DNA of 64,000 bases, from contig NZ_JASGBI010000001.1 of NCBI RefSeq assembly GCF_030053425.1, forward strand, positions 1,620,001-1,684,000, in the 5' to 3' direction. The position numbers were made by a program, and so were the translations under genes. The notes below the pieces were generated by a model. The model was not told where the DNA came from. It made no database searches and worked only from the letters and a program-made list of their open reading frames with translations. Within the stretch, counting starts at the first letter, position 1; each line of letters starts with the position of its first letter. This stretch comes from Lysobacter stagni. Lineage in GTDB: Bacteria; Pseudomonadota; Gammaproteobacteria; Xanthomonadales; Xanthomonadaceae. This document shows positions 9,777 to 19,631 of the stretch, one piece after another.

Positions 9777-10519
9777 AGCAGCCCCTTTTGCTTGAGTGCG
9801 GCGACCAGTTCGGCCGCGTCCTTCACCATCACGCCCTTGGTGCGCTTGGCCGGCGCGGCGTAGTGGGTGGTCTTGAGGGTGTCGCCGGTGTCCACGCCCA
9901 GGTCGGCGAACTGGAGGGTCTCCAGCGGCTTGCTCTTGGCCTTCATGATGTCCGGCAGCTTGATGAAGCGCGGCTCATTCAGGCGAAGGTCGGTGGTGAC
10001 CACGGCCGGCAGATCCACCTGCAGCGTCTCCAGGCCCGCGTCGACTTCACGCGTCACGGTGGCCTTGCCGTCGGCGATCTCGAGCTTGGAAGCGAAAGTT
10101 GCCTGCGGGCGGCCCCACAGCGTGGCCAGCATCTGGCCGGTCTGGTTGGCGTCGTCGTCGATGGCCTGCTTGCCCAGGATGACCAGGTCCGGCTGTTCCT
10201 TCTCGATCAGCTTGAGCAGGGTGCGCGCGGCGGTCAGCGGCTGGATCGGCTGGTCGGAAACGACGTGGATGGCTCGGTTGGCGCCCATGGCCAGGCCGTT
10301 GCGCAGGTGCGCCTGGGCGTCGGCCGGGGCGATCGTGGCGACCACGACCTCGGTCGCGATGCCCTTGTCGCGCAGGCGCAGGGCCTCTTCCAGGGCGATC
10401 TCGTCGAAGGGATTGGCCGACAGCTTGACGCCGTCGGTGACCACGCCGGACCCGTCCGGCTTGACCTGGATGCGGACATTGAAGTCCACCACGCGCTTGT
10501 AGCCGACGAGAATCTTCAT
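9773..10519 (-). CDS. etfB: Electron transfer flavoprotein subunit beta
   Basis: A 248-residue ETF-beta with the family N-terminus MKILVGYKRVVDFNVRI, then LSANPFDEIALEEALRLRDKG and later VTREVDAGLETLQVDLPAVVT, the beta-subunit signature region. It is the first gene of the etfB-etfA pair. It diverges from xanB across a 187-base gap (10520-10706) that must hold both promoters. I could not identify a convincing -35/-10 pair there. Confidence 0.97.
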   Translation of the reverse strand: MKILVGYKRVVDFNVRIQVKPDGSGVVTDGVKLSANPFDEIALEEALRLRDKGIATEVVVATIAPADAQAHLRNGLAMGANRAIHVVSDQPIQPLTAARTLLKLIEKEQPDLVILGKQAIDDDANQTGQMLATLWGRPQATFASKLEIADGKATVTREVDAGLETLQVDLPAVVTTDLRLNEPRFIKLPDIMKAKSKPLETLQFADLGVDTGDTLKTTHYAAPAKRTKGVMVKDAAELVAALKQKGLL

Positions 10520-10706
10520 CGTGCGGGGGTTCCTATGGTTGCGCGGCCGGAAGCGGGCCGAGAACCATCAATTCTAGCCGAGTGGGCCTCCCTACGCAGG
10601 CGGATGGTGGGGCCATGTCCGGACATCTCCATCGGACTCCGGGTTCAGCCGGCCCCCATACGCTCAGTTATTCTTGGCATCCCGTTTAAGAAGTCCCGGA
10701 GCCAGG

Positions 10707-12119
10707 ATGCTTCACCCCGTAGTCCTCAGTGGCGGCAGCGGTTCCCGCCTGTGGCCCCTTTCGCGTCAGAACCAGCCCAAGCAGTTCCTGCGTCTGATCG
10801 GTGACCACTCGCTCTACCAGGAGACCGTGATCCGCGCGAACAAGCTGCCTGACGCCCAGCCACCGGTCACCGTATGCAGCGAGGATCACCGCTTCATGAT
10901 CGGTGAGCAGCTGCAGGAAGTGGCCATCGCGAGCGGCGGCATCCTGCTGGAACCCATCGCGCGCAACACGGCGCCGGCGATCGCATGGGCAGCGCTTCAC
11001 GTCATGGCGACCGATCCCGAAGGCTCCCTGCTGGTGATGCCGGCCGATCACCTGATCGAGGACGAAAACGCATTCCGCGTGGCGGTCGCCGCGGCGACTG
11101 GCCTGGCGGAGCAGGGTTGGCTGGTCACCTTCGGTATCACGCCCGATTACCCGGAGACCGGGTACGGCTACATCCTGCGCGGCGACGCGTTGGGCGCCGA
11201 TGGTTATCGCGTGCAGCGTTTCGTCGAGAAGCCTGACCTTGCTACCGCCGAGCGCTACGTCGCCGAAGGCCGCTATGCCTGGAATTCCGGCATGTTCCTG
11301 TTCAACGCCAGTGCTTACCTGGACGAGCTGGCACGCCATGCCCCGGCGGTGCTGGAGGCGACCCGTGCCGCCTACGCCACGTCCAACAAGGACCTGGACT
11401 TCATCCGCGTCGCCAAGGACGCCTTCGCCGCAAACCCCAACGACTCCATCGACTACGCCGTGATGGAGAAGACCGAGCGCGCCGCGGTCGTTCCCGTGAG
11501 TTGCGGATGGAGCGACATCGGTTCCTGGTCGTCGCTGTGGTCGGTCGCCCAACGCGACGACGACGACAACCGCCACGAGGGCGATGTCATCTCGGTCGAC
11601 ACCAAGCGCAGCCTCGTGCGCGCCTCGGACCGCCGCATGATCGCCACGATCGGCGTGGAAGACCTGGTCATCATCGACACGCCGGACGCGACGCTGGTCG
11701 CGCGCAAGGATCGCGTGCAGGACGTCAAGACCGTCGTCGACCACCTCAAGGCGGCCGGCCGCCAGGAGCACCTGTTCCACCGCAAGGTCTACCGTCCGTG
11801 GGGCAGCTACGACTCGATCGACATGGGTGAGCGCTTCCAGGTCAAGCGCATCGTCGTGAAGCCCGGTGCGGCACTGAGCCTGCAGAAGCATGCGCACCGT
11901 GCCGAGCATTGGATCGTGGTTTCCGGCGTCGCCGAAGTCACCTGCGACGACCGCGTGTTCGACCTGCACGAGAACGAGAGCACCTACATCCCGCTGGGCA
12001 GCGTGCACCGGTTGCGCAACCGCGGCACCGAGCCGGTGGAGCTGATCGAAGTGCAGTCCGGCAGTTACTTGGGCGAGGACGACATCGTGCGCCTCGAGGA
12101 CGTGTACGGCCGCTCCTGA
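10707..12119 (+). CDS. xanB: Mannose-1-phosphate guanylyltransferase / mannose-6-phosphate isomerase
   Basis: A bifunctional enzyme of 470 residues. The N-terminal nucleotidyltransferase has the activation motif GGSGSRLWPLSRQNQPKQF near residues 8-26 and the FVEKPD sugar-nucleotide motif near 175. The C-terminal type II phosphomannose isomerase cupin starts at RPWGSYDSID and includes QKHAHRAEHWIVVSG and YIPLGSVHRLRN. It supplies GDP-mannose for LPS and exopolysaccharide. ATG at 10707 was chosen over an earlier in-frame start at 10674 because the family begins directly with the beta strand of the nucleotide-binding fold. The phosphomannomutase partner (xanA) is not adjacent here. Confidence 0.95.
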   Translation: MLHPVVLSGGSGSRLWPLSRQNQPKQFLRLIGDHSLYQETVIRANKLPDAQPPVTVCSEDHRFMIGEQLQEVAIASGGILLEPIARNTAPAIAWAALHVMATDPEGSLLVMPADHLIEDENAFRVAVAAATGLAEQGWLVTFGITPDYPETGYGYILRGDALGADGYRVQRFVEKPDLATAERYVAEGRYAWNSGMFLFNASAYLDELARHAPAVLEATRAAYATSNKDLDFIRVAKDAFAANPNDSIDYAVMEKTERAAVVPVSCGWSDIGSWSSLWSVAQRDDDDNRHEGDVISVDTKRSLVRASDRRMIATIGVEDLVIIDTPDATLVARKDRVQDVKTVVDHLKAAGRQEHLFHRKVYRPWGSYDSIDMGERFQVKRIVVKPGAALSLQKHAHRAEHWIVVSGVAEVTCDDRVFDLHENESTYIPLGSVHRLRNRGTEPVELIEVQSGSYLGEDDIVRLEDVYGRS

Positions 12120-12126
12120 GCGGCCG
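12107..12126. terminator. Stem-loop spanning the xanB stop codon
   Basis: CGGCCGCT (12107-12114) and AGCGGCCG (12119-12126) form a perfect 8-bp stem with loop CCTG that contains the first bases of the xanB TGA. It lies between convergent genes and could serve both as a terminator, although no T-run follows on either strand. Confidence 0.45.
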
Positions 12127-12131
12127 CGGCA

Positions 12132-13046
12132 TCAGGCGGAGATGCGGCCCACGCACTCCGCCAACCGGTCCGCGAAGCGCCCGGCACTGCCGGGCGCATG
12201 CGCGAAGAACAGCGACGGCTCGCAGAGTTCCAGTTCCAGCAACCGCGGGTGACCGTCCGCATCGCGGATGAGGTCCACGCGCGCGTACAGCGGCGGCGCG
12301 TCCAGCTGCAGGGCGTCGACTCCCGCATCCATCACGCGCTGCGCCAGTGCGAACTCGTCCGGTTCCGGGCTGCGTGCGGTGATCGCCTCCGCAGCGAACA
12401 GATGCGGCGTCGGGCCCTCGTCCGGCCGCAGCAACGGACCCTTGCGGATCGCATGGCTGAACTCCCCGGCGAAATACATCAGTGCGGTCTCGCCCAGCTC
12501 GTCGACCGAGGCCAGGTAGGGTTGCAGCATGGCGCTGCGGTCGGCATCGAGCAGCCGGGCCATGTGATTGGCCGCAGCGAATTCCTGCGTGCGTGAATAG
12601 CGTTGCGCGTCCTTCGATCCTGCGCCCACGGTTGGTTTCACCACGAACTCCGCCGCATCCGCATGCGCTGCAAGGAACGCCTGCAACTCGGGAAGCGGCT
12701 CCACCTCCGGTTCGACGAAGCGTGTCGCAACGACCGGCACACCGCGCGCCTCCAGCTCGGCCAGGTAATGCTTGTCGGTATTCCAGCGCACCACCGGCAG
12801 CGGATTGATCAGCCGCGTCTGCGTGGACACCCGCGTGCACCATGCGAGGAACTCGTCGAGTCGCTGGGTGTAATCCCACGGTGAGCGGAGCAGCGCCGCA
12901 TCGAAGCGACTCCAGGCGACCGTGGGGTCGTCCCAGGCGCGCACCTGTACCGCGAATCCCCTGGCGGCACAGGCATCCAGCAGCGGTGCGAGGTCGTCAT
13001 CCAGTCCGGTGGCGGCGATCGCGGTGACAAGGGCGATTCGGGTCAT
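12132..13046 (-). CDS. RimK-like ATP-grasp enzyme
   Basis: The 304-residue protein begins [18 protein letters not shown] and has an N-terminal pre-ATP-grasp half followed by an ATP-grasp half. The visible ATP-grasp elements are the lysine-bearing strand [13 protein letters not shown] near residue 145 and the late metal-binding strand [13 protein letters not shown] near 270. This arrangement resembles glutathione synthetase/RimK-type carboxylate-amine ligases, which join an acid to an amine through an acyl phosphate. No operon partner is present: it converges with xanB and diverges from the CoA transferase genes. The substrate is unknown. Confidence 0.72.
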   Translation of the reverse strand: MTRIALVTAIAATGLDDDLAPLLDACAARGFAVQVRAWDDPTVAWSRFDAALLRSPWDYTQRLDEFLAWCTRVSTQTRLINPLPVVRWNTDKHYLAELEARGVPVVATRFVEPEVEPLPELQAFLAAHADAAEFVVKPTVGAGSKDAQRYSRTQEFAAANHMARLLDADRSAMLQPYLASVDELGETALMYFAGEFSHAIRKGPLLRPDEGPTPHLFAAEAITARSPEPDEFALAQRVMDAGVDALQLDAPPLYARVDLIRDADGHPRLLELELCEPSLFFAHAPGSAGRFADRLAECVGRISA

Positions 13047-13166
13047 GGCGGAAGTCTAGACGGTCGTCTTGCGGTTGCGGCGTGCGCCATGCCCGAAGGT
13101 ACGGTGGCCGGGCCGCATGGGCGCGGTAAACTGCCGGGCATTGCGCAGATCCGAAGGGAGTCCGTC

Positions 13167-13892
13167 ATGGCCGCGACGCAAACCGGCGCCCACAAGAACA
13201 AGCTCTTTCCCAGCGCCGCCGCGGCGCTCGACGGCATCGTCGCCGACGGGCAGACGCTGGCCGTCGGCGGCTTCGGCCTGTGCGGCATTCCCGAGGCGCT
13301 GATCGCCGCGTTGCGCGACAGCGGCGTGAAGGGCCTGACCGCCATCTCCAACAACGCCGGCGTCGATGGCTTCGGCCTGGGCCTGCTGCTGGAAACGCGG
13401 CAGATCCGCAAGATGATTTCGTCCTACGTCGGCGAGAACAAGGAATTCGAGCGCCAGTTCCTCTCCGGCGAACTCGAGCTGGAGTTCAATCCGCAGGGCA
13501 CGCTGGCCGAACGCCTGCGCGCCGGCGGTGCGGGTATCCCCGCCTTCTTCACGCGCACCGGCTACGGCACGGTGGTGGCCGAAGGCAAGGAGACGCGCGA
13601 GTTCGACGGCCACCATTACGTGATGGAAACCGCGCTCAAGGCCGACGTCTCGCTGGTGAAGGCATGGAAGGCCGACAAGGCCGGCAACCTGGTGTTCCGC
13701 AAGACCGCACGCAACTTCAACCCCGCCTGTGCGATGGCCGGTGCAACCTGCATCGTCGAAGTCGAGCAACTGGTGGAGATCGGACAGATCGATCCCGACC
13801 AGGTGCACCTGCCGGGCATCTACGTCGATCGCATCGTCGTCAACGCCACGCCCGAGAAGCGCATCGAACAGCGCACCGTGCGCGTCGCCTGA
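13167..13892 (+). CDS. scoA: 3-oxoacid CoA-transferase, subunit A
   Basis: A 241-residue subunit with the class I CoA-transferase alpha features: [20 protein letters not shown] near residue 30 and [14 protein letters not shown] near 62. RTARNFNP-like and [13 protein letters not shown] blocks lie in the C-terminal third. With subunit B it exchanges CoA between succinyl-CoA and 3-oxoacids such as acetoacetate. Relatives in Xanthomonas have been called LpsI/LpsJ because of their position near LPS genes. The frame stays open upstream to 13089, but ATG at 13167 has a GAAGGGAG ribosome site 6 bases before it. It lies 38 bases upstream of subunit B. Confidence 0.92.
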   Translation: MAATQTGAHKNKLFPSAAAALDGIVADGQTLAVGGFGLCGIPEALIAALRDSGVKGLTAISNNAGVDGFGLGLLLETRQIRKMISSYVGENKEFERQFLSGELELEFNPQGTLAERLRAGGAGIPAFFTRTGYGTVVAEGKETREFDGHHYVMETALKADVSLVKAWKADKAGNLVFRKTARNFNPACAMAGATCIVEVEQLVEIGQIDPDQVHLPGIYVDRIVVNATPEKRIEQRTVRVA

Positions 13893-13930
13893 CCCGACGA
13901 ACAGTCCTTCGAAATACAGGAAGAACGAAC

Positions 13931-14563
<633 letters not shown>

Positions 14564-14575
14564 GGCCGCGACCTC

Positions 14576-16663
14576 TCAGCCGCGACGGGCGAACGCGTAC
14601 GGCTGGGAGGCGGGAGGTTCGGGCTCGCCGCAGACGCCAGCGGCGCTGCGCACGCGGTAACCCGCGTCGCGCGCTGCAAGCGCAAAGACGCGCTCGATCG
14701 CATGCGCGAAGGTCCCGTCGACCTGGCCGGCCTCCGCCTCGAATTCCCAGTCGTCGAGGTGCGCGTCCAGTAGCGGACGAAGCGCCTCCAGGCGCGCCCA
14801 GAACATGCTCCCGGAGATGAAGTCGTCGGAGTCCACCTCTGGGGCCGCGATGCCGAGGCGGCTGGCCAGATAACGCACGTTGCCTTCGTTCGCGCCCCAG
14901 TAAAACCCCAAGGGCTGCACGTGGCCTTCCGGCGCCACCAGTCCGAGGCCGGAGTCCTCGCGATAGGCACGCACGATGCCATCGACCCGCGAGGGCGACA
15001 GAAGGTGCCCGATGAGCTGGCTTCGCCATGCGTCGCCGTCATGGCGGTGCGGCGATTTCTTGGTGTGCAGTTTCAGCACCAGTTGCTCGCCTTCGTTGAG
15101 CAGGCGATCCGCCACGCGCAGGAACGGCAGGATGTCGCGTCCGCGGTTCTCCACGGCCTCGATCTCCGCCTCGATGCCGTGCTTGTCGATCATTGCGCGA
15201 ACCTGCGCGACCTTCTCCGCCGACGTTGTGACGATCACGCGGAAACGGTGTGCACCGGATACGAGCATCCCGATGATCTCGTCGAGCACATCCGGATACC
15301 ACGCGTGGACCACAAGGCAGGGGCGCAGCAAGGTTGTGTCCGTGGACGTTGGCGTGACCGACCGCGTCAGCGCATCGCGCGTGGCCTGAAGCCACGCATG
15401 TCCCAGGCGGGCATCGGGTTCGAGCACGGCGCCTTCGGCCCACTCGTTCCATGCGTTGACGAACACGAGCCGGTCCGACGCGGGTCGGCCCGCAAGGCGT
15501 CGATGGATCGTATCGCCCAGCCAATCGCGATAGCGGCGCGGTGCCGAGTGCAGGTACGTACGCCCCGCGCCGGGACGACGCGCCTCGTTGTCCCAGCCGC
15601 AGTTCACACCGGGAAACAGGCGGTAGCCCGGCAGCGGGCGCTGCCGATAGTCGTTGGCGAGCTCACGCCAGTCGAGCACCTGGCCGCGGAAATCCGGGTT
15701 GATCAGCTGCTGGTCGGCGGTGATGTTGGCGGGCGTGGCGAGGTTCGGCGGGAATTCGACCGCGGCGTCGAAGCCATAATCGGTCGGATCGGCGCGATCG
15801 AAACTCTGGGTGTAGGCGATGAAGATCTCGCCGATGCCGTGCTCGTTGCACCACGCCCGCCAGCGCGCGGCGGTGGCCTTGGGCTCGGGAAGCAGGCCCG
15901 GGCGATACACCAGCAGCAGCGGCTTCCCATCGACACGCAGGTAGCGACGGTCGCGCAGATACGGCGCGATATGCGCGATGAACGCGAGGTCGTCCTCGGC
16001 GCTGTGCTGCTGTCCGATGAGGATGTCGTCCGCGCGGCCGTCCCAGCGACGCGACCAGTTCTCGTTGGCCCAGCACAGGCAGAACGGAAGATCGATCGAG
16101 TCGTCCTGCAGCCATTGCTGCAGCGGGGCTTCCAGCAGGGTTTTCCCGCCAAACCAGTAGTAGTAGAAGCAGAACGCGCCGATACCGTACTCGCGCGCGA
16201 GCGCCGCCTGGTCGCGCATGACGTGCGGGTTGCGCAGGTCGTAGAAGCCAAGGTCGCCGGGAAGACGCGGCTGCGCATGGCCTTCGAACTGCGGAAGCGC
16301 GCGCGACACATTGCGCCACTCGGTGAAACCCTTGCCCCACCACGCGTCGTTCTCGGCAATGGTGTGGAACTGCGGCAGGTAGAACGCGACAAGCGTGGCG
16401 GGCAAGGGCGAGGGTAGGGGCTCCTGCCGGCGAGGCACGTGGCCGAGTGCGGGAGCATCGGAGCGTGCGCGAGGGCGGTGCGCGGCCTTCGTGGTATCGG
16501 CCTTCTTTCCGCGCGGTCCCTGCGGGAGCGTGTCGGCGAAGCGTTCCAGGTACGACTGGCGCAGCCGGTCGCGCATGCGTTCCGGCATCGGCGTGATGCG
16601 GAACGCCGCGCGCAGGCCGTTGAACACTGCGGTGCGAAGGCCCTCTTGCAGGCGCGACGTCAT
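14576..16663 (-). CDS. WbsX-like / RgpF-like polysaccharide biosynthesis protein
   Basis: A 695-residue two-domain protein. Residues about 85-440 match the WbsX family (related to glycoside hydrolase family 99): LVAFYLPQFHTIAEND, WWGKGFTEWRNVSRA, AFCFYYYWFGG, CLCWANENWSRRWDG and VFVNAWNEWAEG. Residues about 455-670 match the rhamnan-synthesis protein F domain: VVHAWYPDVLDEI, AVENRGRDILPFL, LKLHTKKSPH and SGSMFWARLEALRP. Both modules occur in O-antigen and cell-wall polysaccharide clusters, where they act as glycosyltransferases or glycan-processing enzymes. No signal peptide is visible, so it is probably cytoplasmic. It starts upstream at 16663, just after the ETF-QO stop at 16671 on the same strand. 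Confidence 0.85.
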   Translation of the reverse strand: MTSRLQEGLRTAVFNGLRAAFRITPMPERMRDRLRQSYLERFADTLPQGPRGKKADTTKAAHRPRARSDAPALGHVPRRQEPLPSPLPATLVAFYLPQFHTIAENDAWWGKGFTEWRNVSRALPQFEGHAQPRLPGDLGFYDLRNPHVMRDQAALAREYGIGAFCFYYYWFGGKTLLEAPLQQWLQDDSIDLPFCLCWANENWSRRWDGRADDILIGQQHSAEDDLAFIAHIAPYLRDRRYLRVDGKPLLLVYRPGLLPEPKATAARWRAWCNEHGIGEIFIAYTQSFDRADPTDYGFDAAVEFPPNLATPANITADQQLINPDFRGQVLDWRELANDYRQRPLPGYRLFPGVNCGWDNEARRPGAGRTYLHSAPRRYRDWLGDTIHRRLAGRPASDRLVFVNAWNEWAEGAVLEPDARLGHAWLQATRDALTRSVTPTSTDTTLLRPCLVVHAWYPDVLDEIIGMLVSGAHRFRVIVTTSAEKVAQVRAMIDKHGIEAEIEAVENRGRDILPFLRVADRLLNEGEQLVLKLHTKKSPHRHDGDAWRSQLIGHLLSPSRVDGIVRAYREDSGLGLVAPEGHVQPLGFYWGANEGNVRYLASRLGIAAPEVDSDDFISGSMFWARLEALRPLLDAHLDDWEFEAEAGQVDGTFAHAIERVFALAARDAGYRVRSAAGVCGEPEPPASQPYAFARRG

Positions 16664-16670
16664 GCGGCGA

Positions 16671-18305
16671 TCACAGGTTCTGGTAATTCGGCCCGGAGCC
16701 GCCTTCCGGCGTCACCCAGTCGATGATCTCGTACGGATCCTTGATGTCGCAGGTCTTGCAGTGCACGCAGTTGGCGGCGTTGATCTGCAGGCGCTTGCCC
16801 GCTTCGTCCTGCACGATCTCGTAGACGTTGGCCGGGCAGAAGCGCGTGCACGGGTTGTCGTACTCCTCGACGCAACGCGTGATGCAGATGGCGGTGTCGC
16901 GCACCTTCAGATGGACCGGCTGGTCCTCATCGTGCTCGGTCGCGGCGTAGTACACGCCCTGCAGGCGGTCGCGCGGTGCCAGTGTGCGGTCCACGTATTC
17001 GCGCCTGGGTTCCTCGTGCTCGCCGACCTTGTCCAGCGAGCTCCAGTCGGCCTTGTTCTTCAGCGTCCACGGCGACAGTCCGCCCGTGAGGGTTTCCCAT
17101 GCGGCGTTGGCCATGCCGAACCAGAAGCCGCGCTTGAAGCCCGGCTTGATGTTGCGCACCTTCTTCAGCTCGGCCATCGCATCGGACGCACGCAGCTTCG
17201 CGTCGAAACCCTGCGGCGCCAGTTGCGAACCCGCCAGGTGTTCGGCGGCGAGCATGCCGGAACGGATCGCCTGGTGCGTGCCCTTGATCTTGGGCACGTT
17301 GAGCAGGCCGGCGGTGTCGCCGATGAGCAGGGCGCCCGGCATCTCGCACGTCGGCAGCGACTGCCAGCCGCCGGTGACGATCGCGCGCGCGCCGGCGGAA
17401 AGAATGGTGCCGCCTTCCAGCAGGGCCTTCACGCTGGGATGGTTCTTCCATTGCTGGAAGGCCTCCCACGGCTTGTACTCCGGATCCTTGTAGTCGAGAC
17501 CGCTGACATAGCCCAGTGCGATGCGGCCCTTGTCCAGGTGATACAGGAAGCTGCCGCCGTAGGTCTGGTTGTCGGCCGGCCAGCCCACGCTGTGCACGAC
17601 CTTGCCGGGCTCCACGCGATCCTCCGGCACCTGCCACAACTCCTTGATGCCGATCGAGTAGCCCTGCGGATCGTGGCCTTCGTCCAGCTTGAACTGCCTG
17701 ACCAGGCGCTTGGTGAGATGACCGCGCGCACCTTCGGCAAGCACCGTGACCCTGGCGCGGATGTCGATGCCGGCGGTGAAGCCGGGCTTGTGCGAACCGT
17801 CCTTCGCCACGCCCATGTCGCCGATGCGCACGCCCACCACGGCGCCGTTCTCGTCGTGCAGCGTTTCGGCCGCGGCGAAGCCCGGGTAGATCTCCACGCC
17901 CAGTGCCTCGGCCTGCGGTGCGAGCCACGCGCACATCGCGCCGAGGCTGACGATGAAGTTGCCGTGGTTGTGCATGCCCGGCGGCACCATCAGCTTCGTT
18001 CCGCCCTCCCTGGAGAGCATCCAGAACTCGTCCTTCTGCACCGGCACGCAGATCGGCGGCGGATTGTCGCGCCAGCCCGGCAGCAGCGCATCGAGCGGCG
18101 CCGGTTCGATCACCGCGCCCGACAGGATGTGCGCACCGATGGTGGACGCCTTCTCGATCACGCAGACCGAGATGTCCGGGTTGAGCTGCTTCAGGCGGAT
18201 CGCGAACGACAGGCCGGCCGGACCGGCGCCGACGGTGACGACGTCGTACTCCATCACGTCGCGTTCGACGGCAGGGGTTTCGGCGTTGTGATCGGGCTGG
18301 CTCAT
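16671..18305 (-). CDS. etfD: Electron transfer flavoprotein-ubiquinone oxidoreductase
   Basis: The 544-residue protein begins with an FAD motif (VVTVGAGPAGLSFAIRLK, about residues 20-37) and HILSGAVIEP. It has the membrane-association region typical of the family and ends in a 4Fe-4S module: ITRCVEEYDNPC...RFCP, then NCVHCKTCDIKDP and GGSGPNYQNL. It takes electrons from EtfAB (encoded at 8832-10519) and reduces ubiquinone at the inner membrane. The frame is open to 18527, but ATG at 18305 gives the family's usual length and N-terminus. Confidence 0.96.
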   Translation of the reverse strand: MSQPDHNAETPAVERDVMEYDVVTVGAGPAGLSFAIRLKQLNPDISVCVIEKASTIGAHILSGAVIEPAPLDALLPGWRDNPPPICVPVQKDEFWMLSREGGTKLMVPPGMHNHGNFIVSLGAMCAWLAPQAEALGVEIYPGFAAAETLHDENGAVVGVRIGDMGVAKDGSHKPGFTAGIDIRARVTVLAEGARGHLTKRLVRQFKLDEGHDPQGYSIGIKELWQVPEDRVEPGKVVHSVGWPADNQTYGGSFLYHLDKGRIALGYVSGLDYKDPEYKPWEAFQQWKNHPSVKALLEGGTILSAGARAIVTGGWQSLPTCEMPGALLIGDTAGLLNVPKIKGTHQAIRSGMLAAEHLAGSQLAPQGFDAKLRASDAMAELKKVRNIKPGFKRGFWFGMANAAWETLTGGLSPWTLKNKADWSSLDKVGEHEEPRREYVDRTLAPRDRLQGVYYAATEHDEDQPVHLKVRDTAICITRCVEEYDNPCTRFCPANVYEIVQDEAGKRLQINAANCVHCKTCDIKDPYEIIDWVTPEGGSGPNYQNL

Positions 18306-18393
18306 GCTGGCTTCCGCGGCGGGCTGATGTCTTCGCTGCAGATTGTCGCGGGTTTGGCTCGCGAGCGCCAAATACGCCGTGCTAGCGTGGCGT

Positions 18394-18984
18394 ATGGTTC
18401 TCTCGCCCGTGCCGCTGCCCGATGCCGAACTGCGCTTCGATCCGCACTGGCTGGGCCCGGTCGAGGCCGACGCGCTGCTGGAGGGCCTCCAGGCGCAGGT
18501 GCCCTGGAGCGTCCATCGGATCCGCATCTTCGGTCGGGACGTGGATTCGCCGCGGCTGAGCTGCTGGATTGGCGATCCGCAGGCGCATTACCGCTATTCC
18601 GGCGCCGATTTCGCGCCGCATCCGTGGCCGGCGCCATTACAGCCGATCCGCGAGCGCCTGCAGGAAACGCTCGGCGTGCGGTTCAACAGCGTGCTGGCCA
18701 ACCAGTACCGGGACGGTCGCGATGCGATGGGCTGGCACAGCGATGACGAGCCCGAGCTCGGTCCGGAGCCGGTGATCGCCTCGATCAGCCTGGGCGCGAC
18801 CCGCCGGTTCGCGCTGAAACACCGCCGTCAGCCGGAGCGCGCGCTGGCGCTGGAACTCCCGCACGGCAGCCTGCTGGTGATGTCGGGTGCGACGCAGCGC
18901 AACTACCGGCACGCATTGCCGCGCACCACGCGACCCCTCGGGGTGCGCATCAACCTGACGTTCCGCCGGATCCTGTCCCGCTGA
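18394..18984 (+). CDS. alkB: AlkB-type 2-oxoglutarate/Fe(II) dioxygenase
   Basis: A 196-residue enzyme with the double-stranded beta-helix signature: GWHSDDEPELG near residue 112 (HxD iron ligands), SISLGATRRFALKHR near 132 and HGSLLVMSGATQRNYRHALP. It ends in RINLTFRRIL, where the Arg residues bind 2-oxoglutarate. This is the AlkB DNA/RNA oxidative demethylase family (AlkB/ALKBH2-3-like). ATG at 18394 was preferred over the in-frame ATG at 18343 because the upstream extension has no family match and overlaps the promoter side of ETF-QO. It diverges from ETF-QO and converges with the lipid-transport operon. Confidence 0.88.
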   Translation: MVLSPVPLPDAELRFDPHWLGPVEADALLEGLQAQVPWSVHRIRIFGRDVDSPRLSCWIGDPQAHYRYSGADFAPHPWPAPLQPIRERLQETLGVRFNSVLANQYRDGRDAMGWHSDDEPELGPEPVIASISLGATRRFALKHRRQPERALALELPHGSLLVMSGATQRNYRHALPRTTRPLGVRINLTFRRILSR

Positions 18985-18994
18985 GCCGCTCAGC
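18980..18994. terminator. Short stem-loop between convergent alkB and PqiC-like gene
   Basis: GCTGAG (18980-18985) pairs with CTCAGC (18989-18994) around a CCG loop, overlapping both stop codons. It is short and lacks a T-run, so a termination role is weakly supported. Confidence 0.3.
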
Positions 18995-19631
18995 CCTGCG
19001 CGGGCGGCCGGTTGCGCCGGTAGGACTCGCCGCTGGTGAGCGTCCAGCCGGCGATGTCGTGGCCGATGTTCTGCAGCGATTGCTCGAACGCATGCGCCAC
19101 GTCGGGCACCGCCGTCGTCGCGGCGGGCTGCGCCTGCACGAACACTCTCGATGCGGCGACCCGCTGGTCGCTCACGTTCAGCAGCTTCGCGCTCACCTCG
19201 ATCGTGGCCGAGGGTATGGCCGCCTGGGCGTAATCGGCCTCGAAGCGGCGGATGTCGAGCACGAGCCGGAAATCGCCGGCCATGCCGCTGCCCTGGCGCG
19301 CCACGCCCGCGATGCGGCCCGAATCCTCCAGCGTGCGCAGCAGCGTGTCCTGCAGCATGTCCGACGGCGTGCGCGCCCATTGCGCGCCACGGTAGACCTG
19401 CAGTTCGCCCGGCGTCGGCCGTACGGCGATGCGCAGGCTGTCGACGATGCGCGCCGCGTTCGGGGGCGCCAGCACCAGCTGCCAGTCCACGCGCGGCCAG
19501 TTCGCGTCGGCCTGTACGCGGGGATCGGGCGCATAGATGGTGCTGGTGCTCTTGGGCTTGTCGCTGAGGATCGAGCAGCCGGCGAGGACGATGGCCAGCC
19601 CGGCAGCCAACAGGTGTCGTGCGCGCATCAT
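18990..19631 (-). CDS. ABC-type transport auxiliary lipoprotein (PqiC-like)
   Basis: A 213-residue outer-membrane lipoprotein candidate. The signal MMRARHLLAAGLAIVLAGC ends in lipobox LAGC. The mature part contains IAVRPTPGELQVYRGAQWA and RTPSDMLQDTLLRTLEDSG, the hallmark region of the PqiC/ABC-auxiliary lipoprotein family. It is the last gene of the operon and overlaps mlaD by 4 bases (ATGA). In the family it is thought to dock the periplasmic MCE protein to the outer membrane for phospholipid transfer. Confidence 0.85.
   Translation of the reverse strand: MMRARHLLAAGLAIVLAGCSILSDKPKSTSTIYAPDPRVQADANWPRVDWQLVLAPPNAARIVDSLRIAVRPTPGELQVYRGAQWARTPSDMLQDTLLRTLEDSGRIAGVARQGSGMAGDFRLVLDIRRFEADYAQAAIPSATIEVSAKLLNVSDQRVAASRVFVQAQPAATTAVPDVAHAFEQSLQNIGHDIAGWTLTSGESYRRNRPPAQG

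Noticed and set aside
8100..9863. Long plus-strand open frame opposite the GT2 and etfA genes
   Set aside because: Both minus-strand genes have strong family motifs. The antisense product is Arg/Asp-rich without any recognisable domain.
10670..10700. Sigma-54 type promoter upstream of xanB (TTGGCAT at 10675)
   Set aside because: The second element required about 10 bases after the GG (GC of TTGC) is absent.
13280..13930. N-terminal extension of CoA-transferase subunit B through subunit A
   Set aside because: The upstream part is an out-of-frame reading of subunit A, and a good ribosome site precedes ATG 13931.
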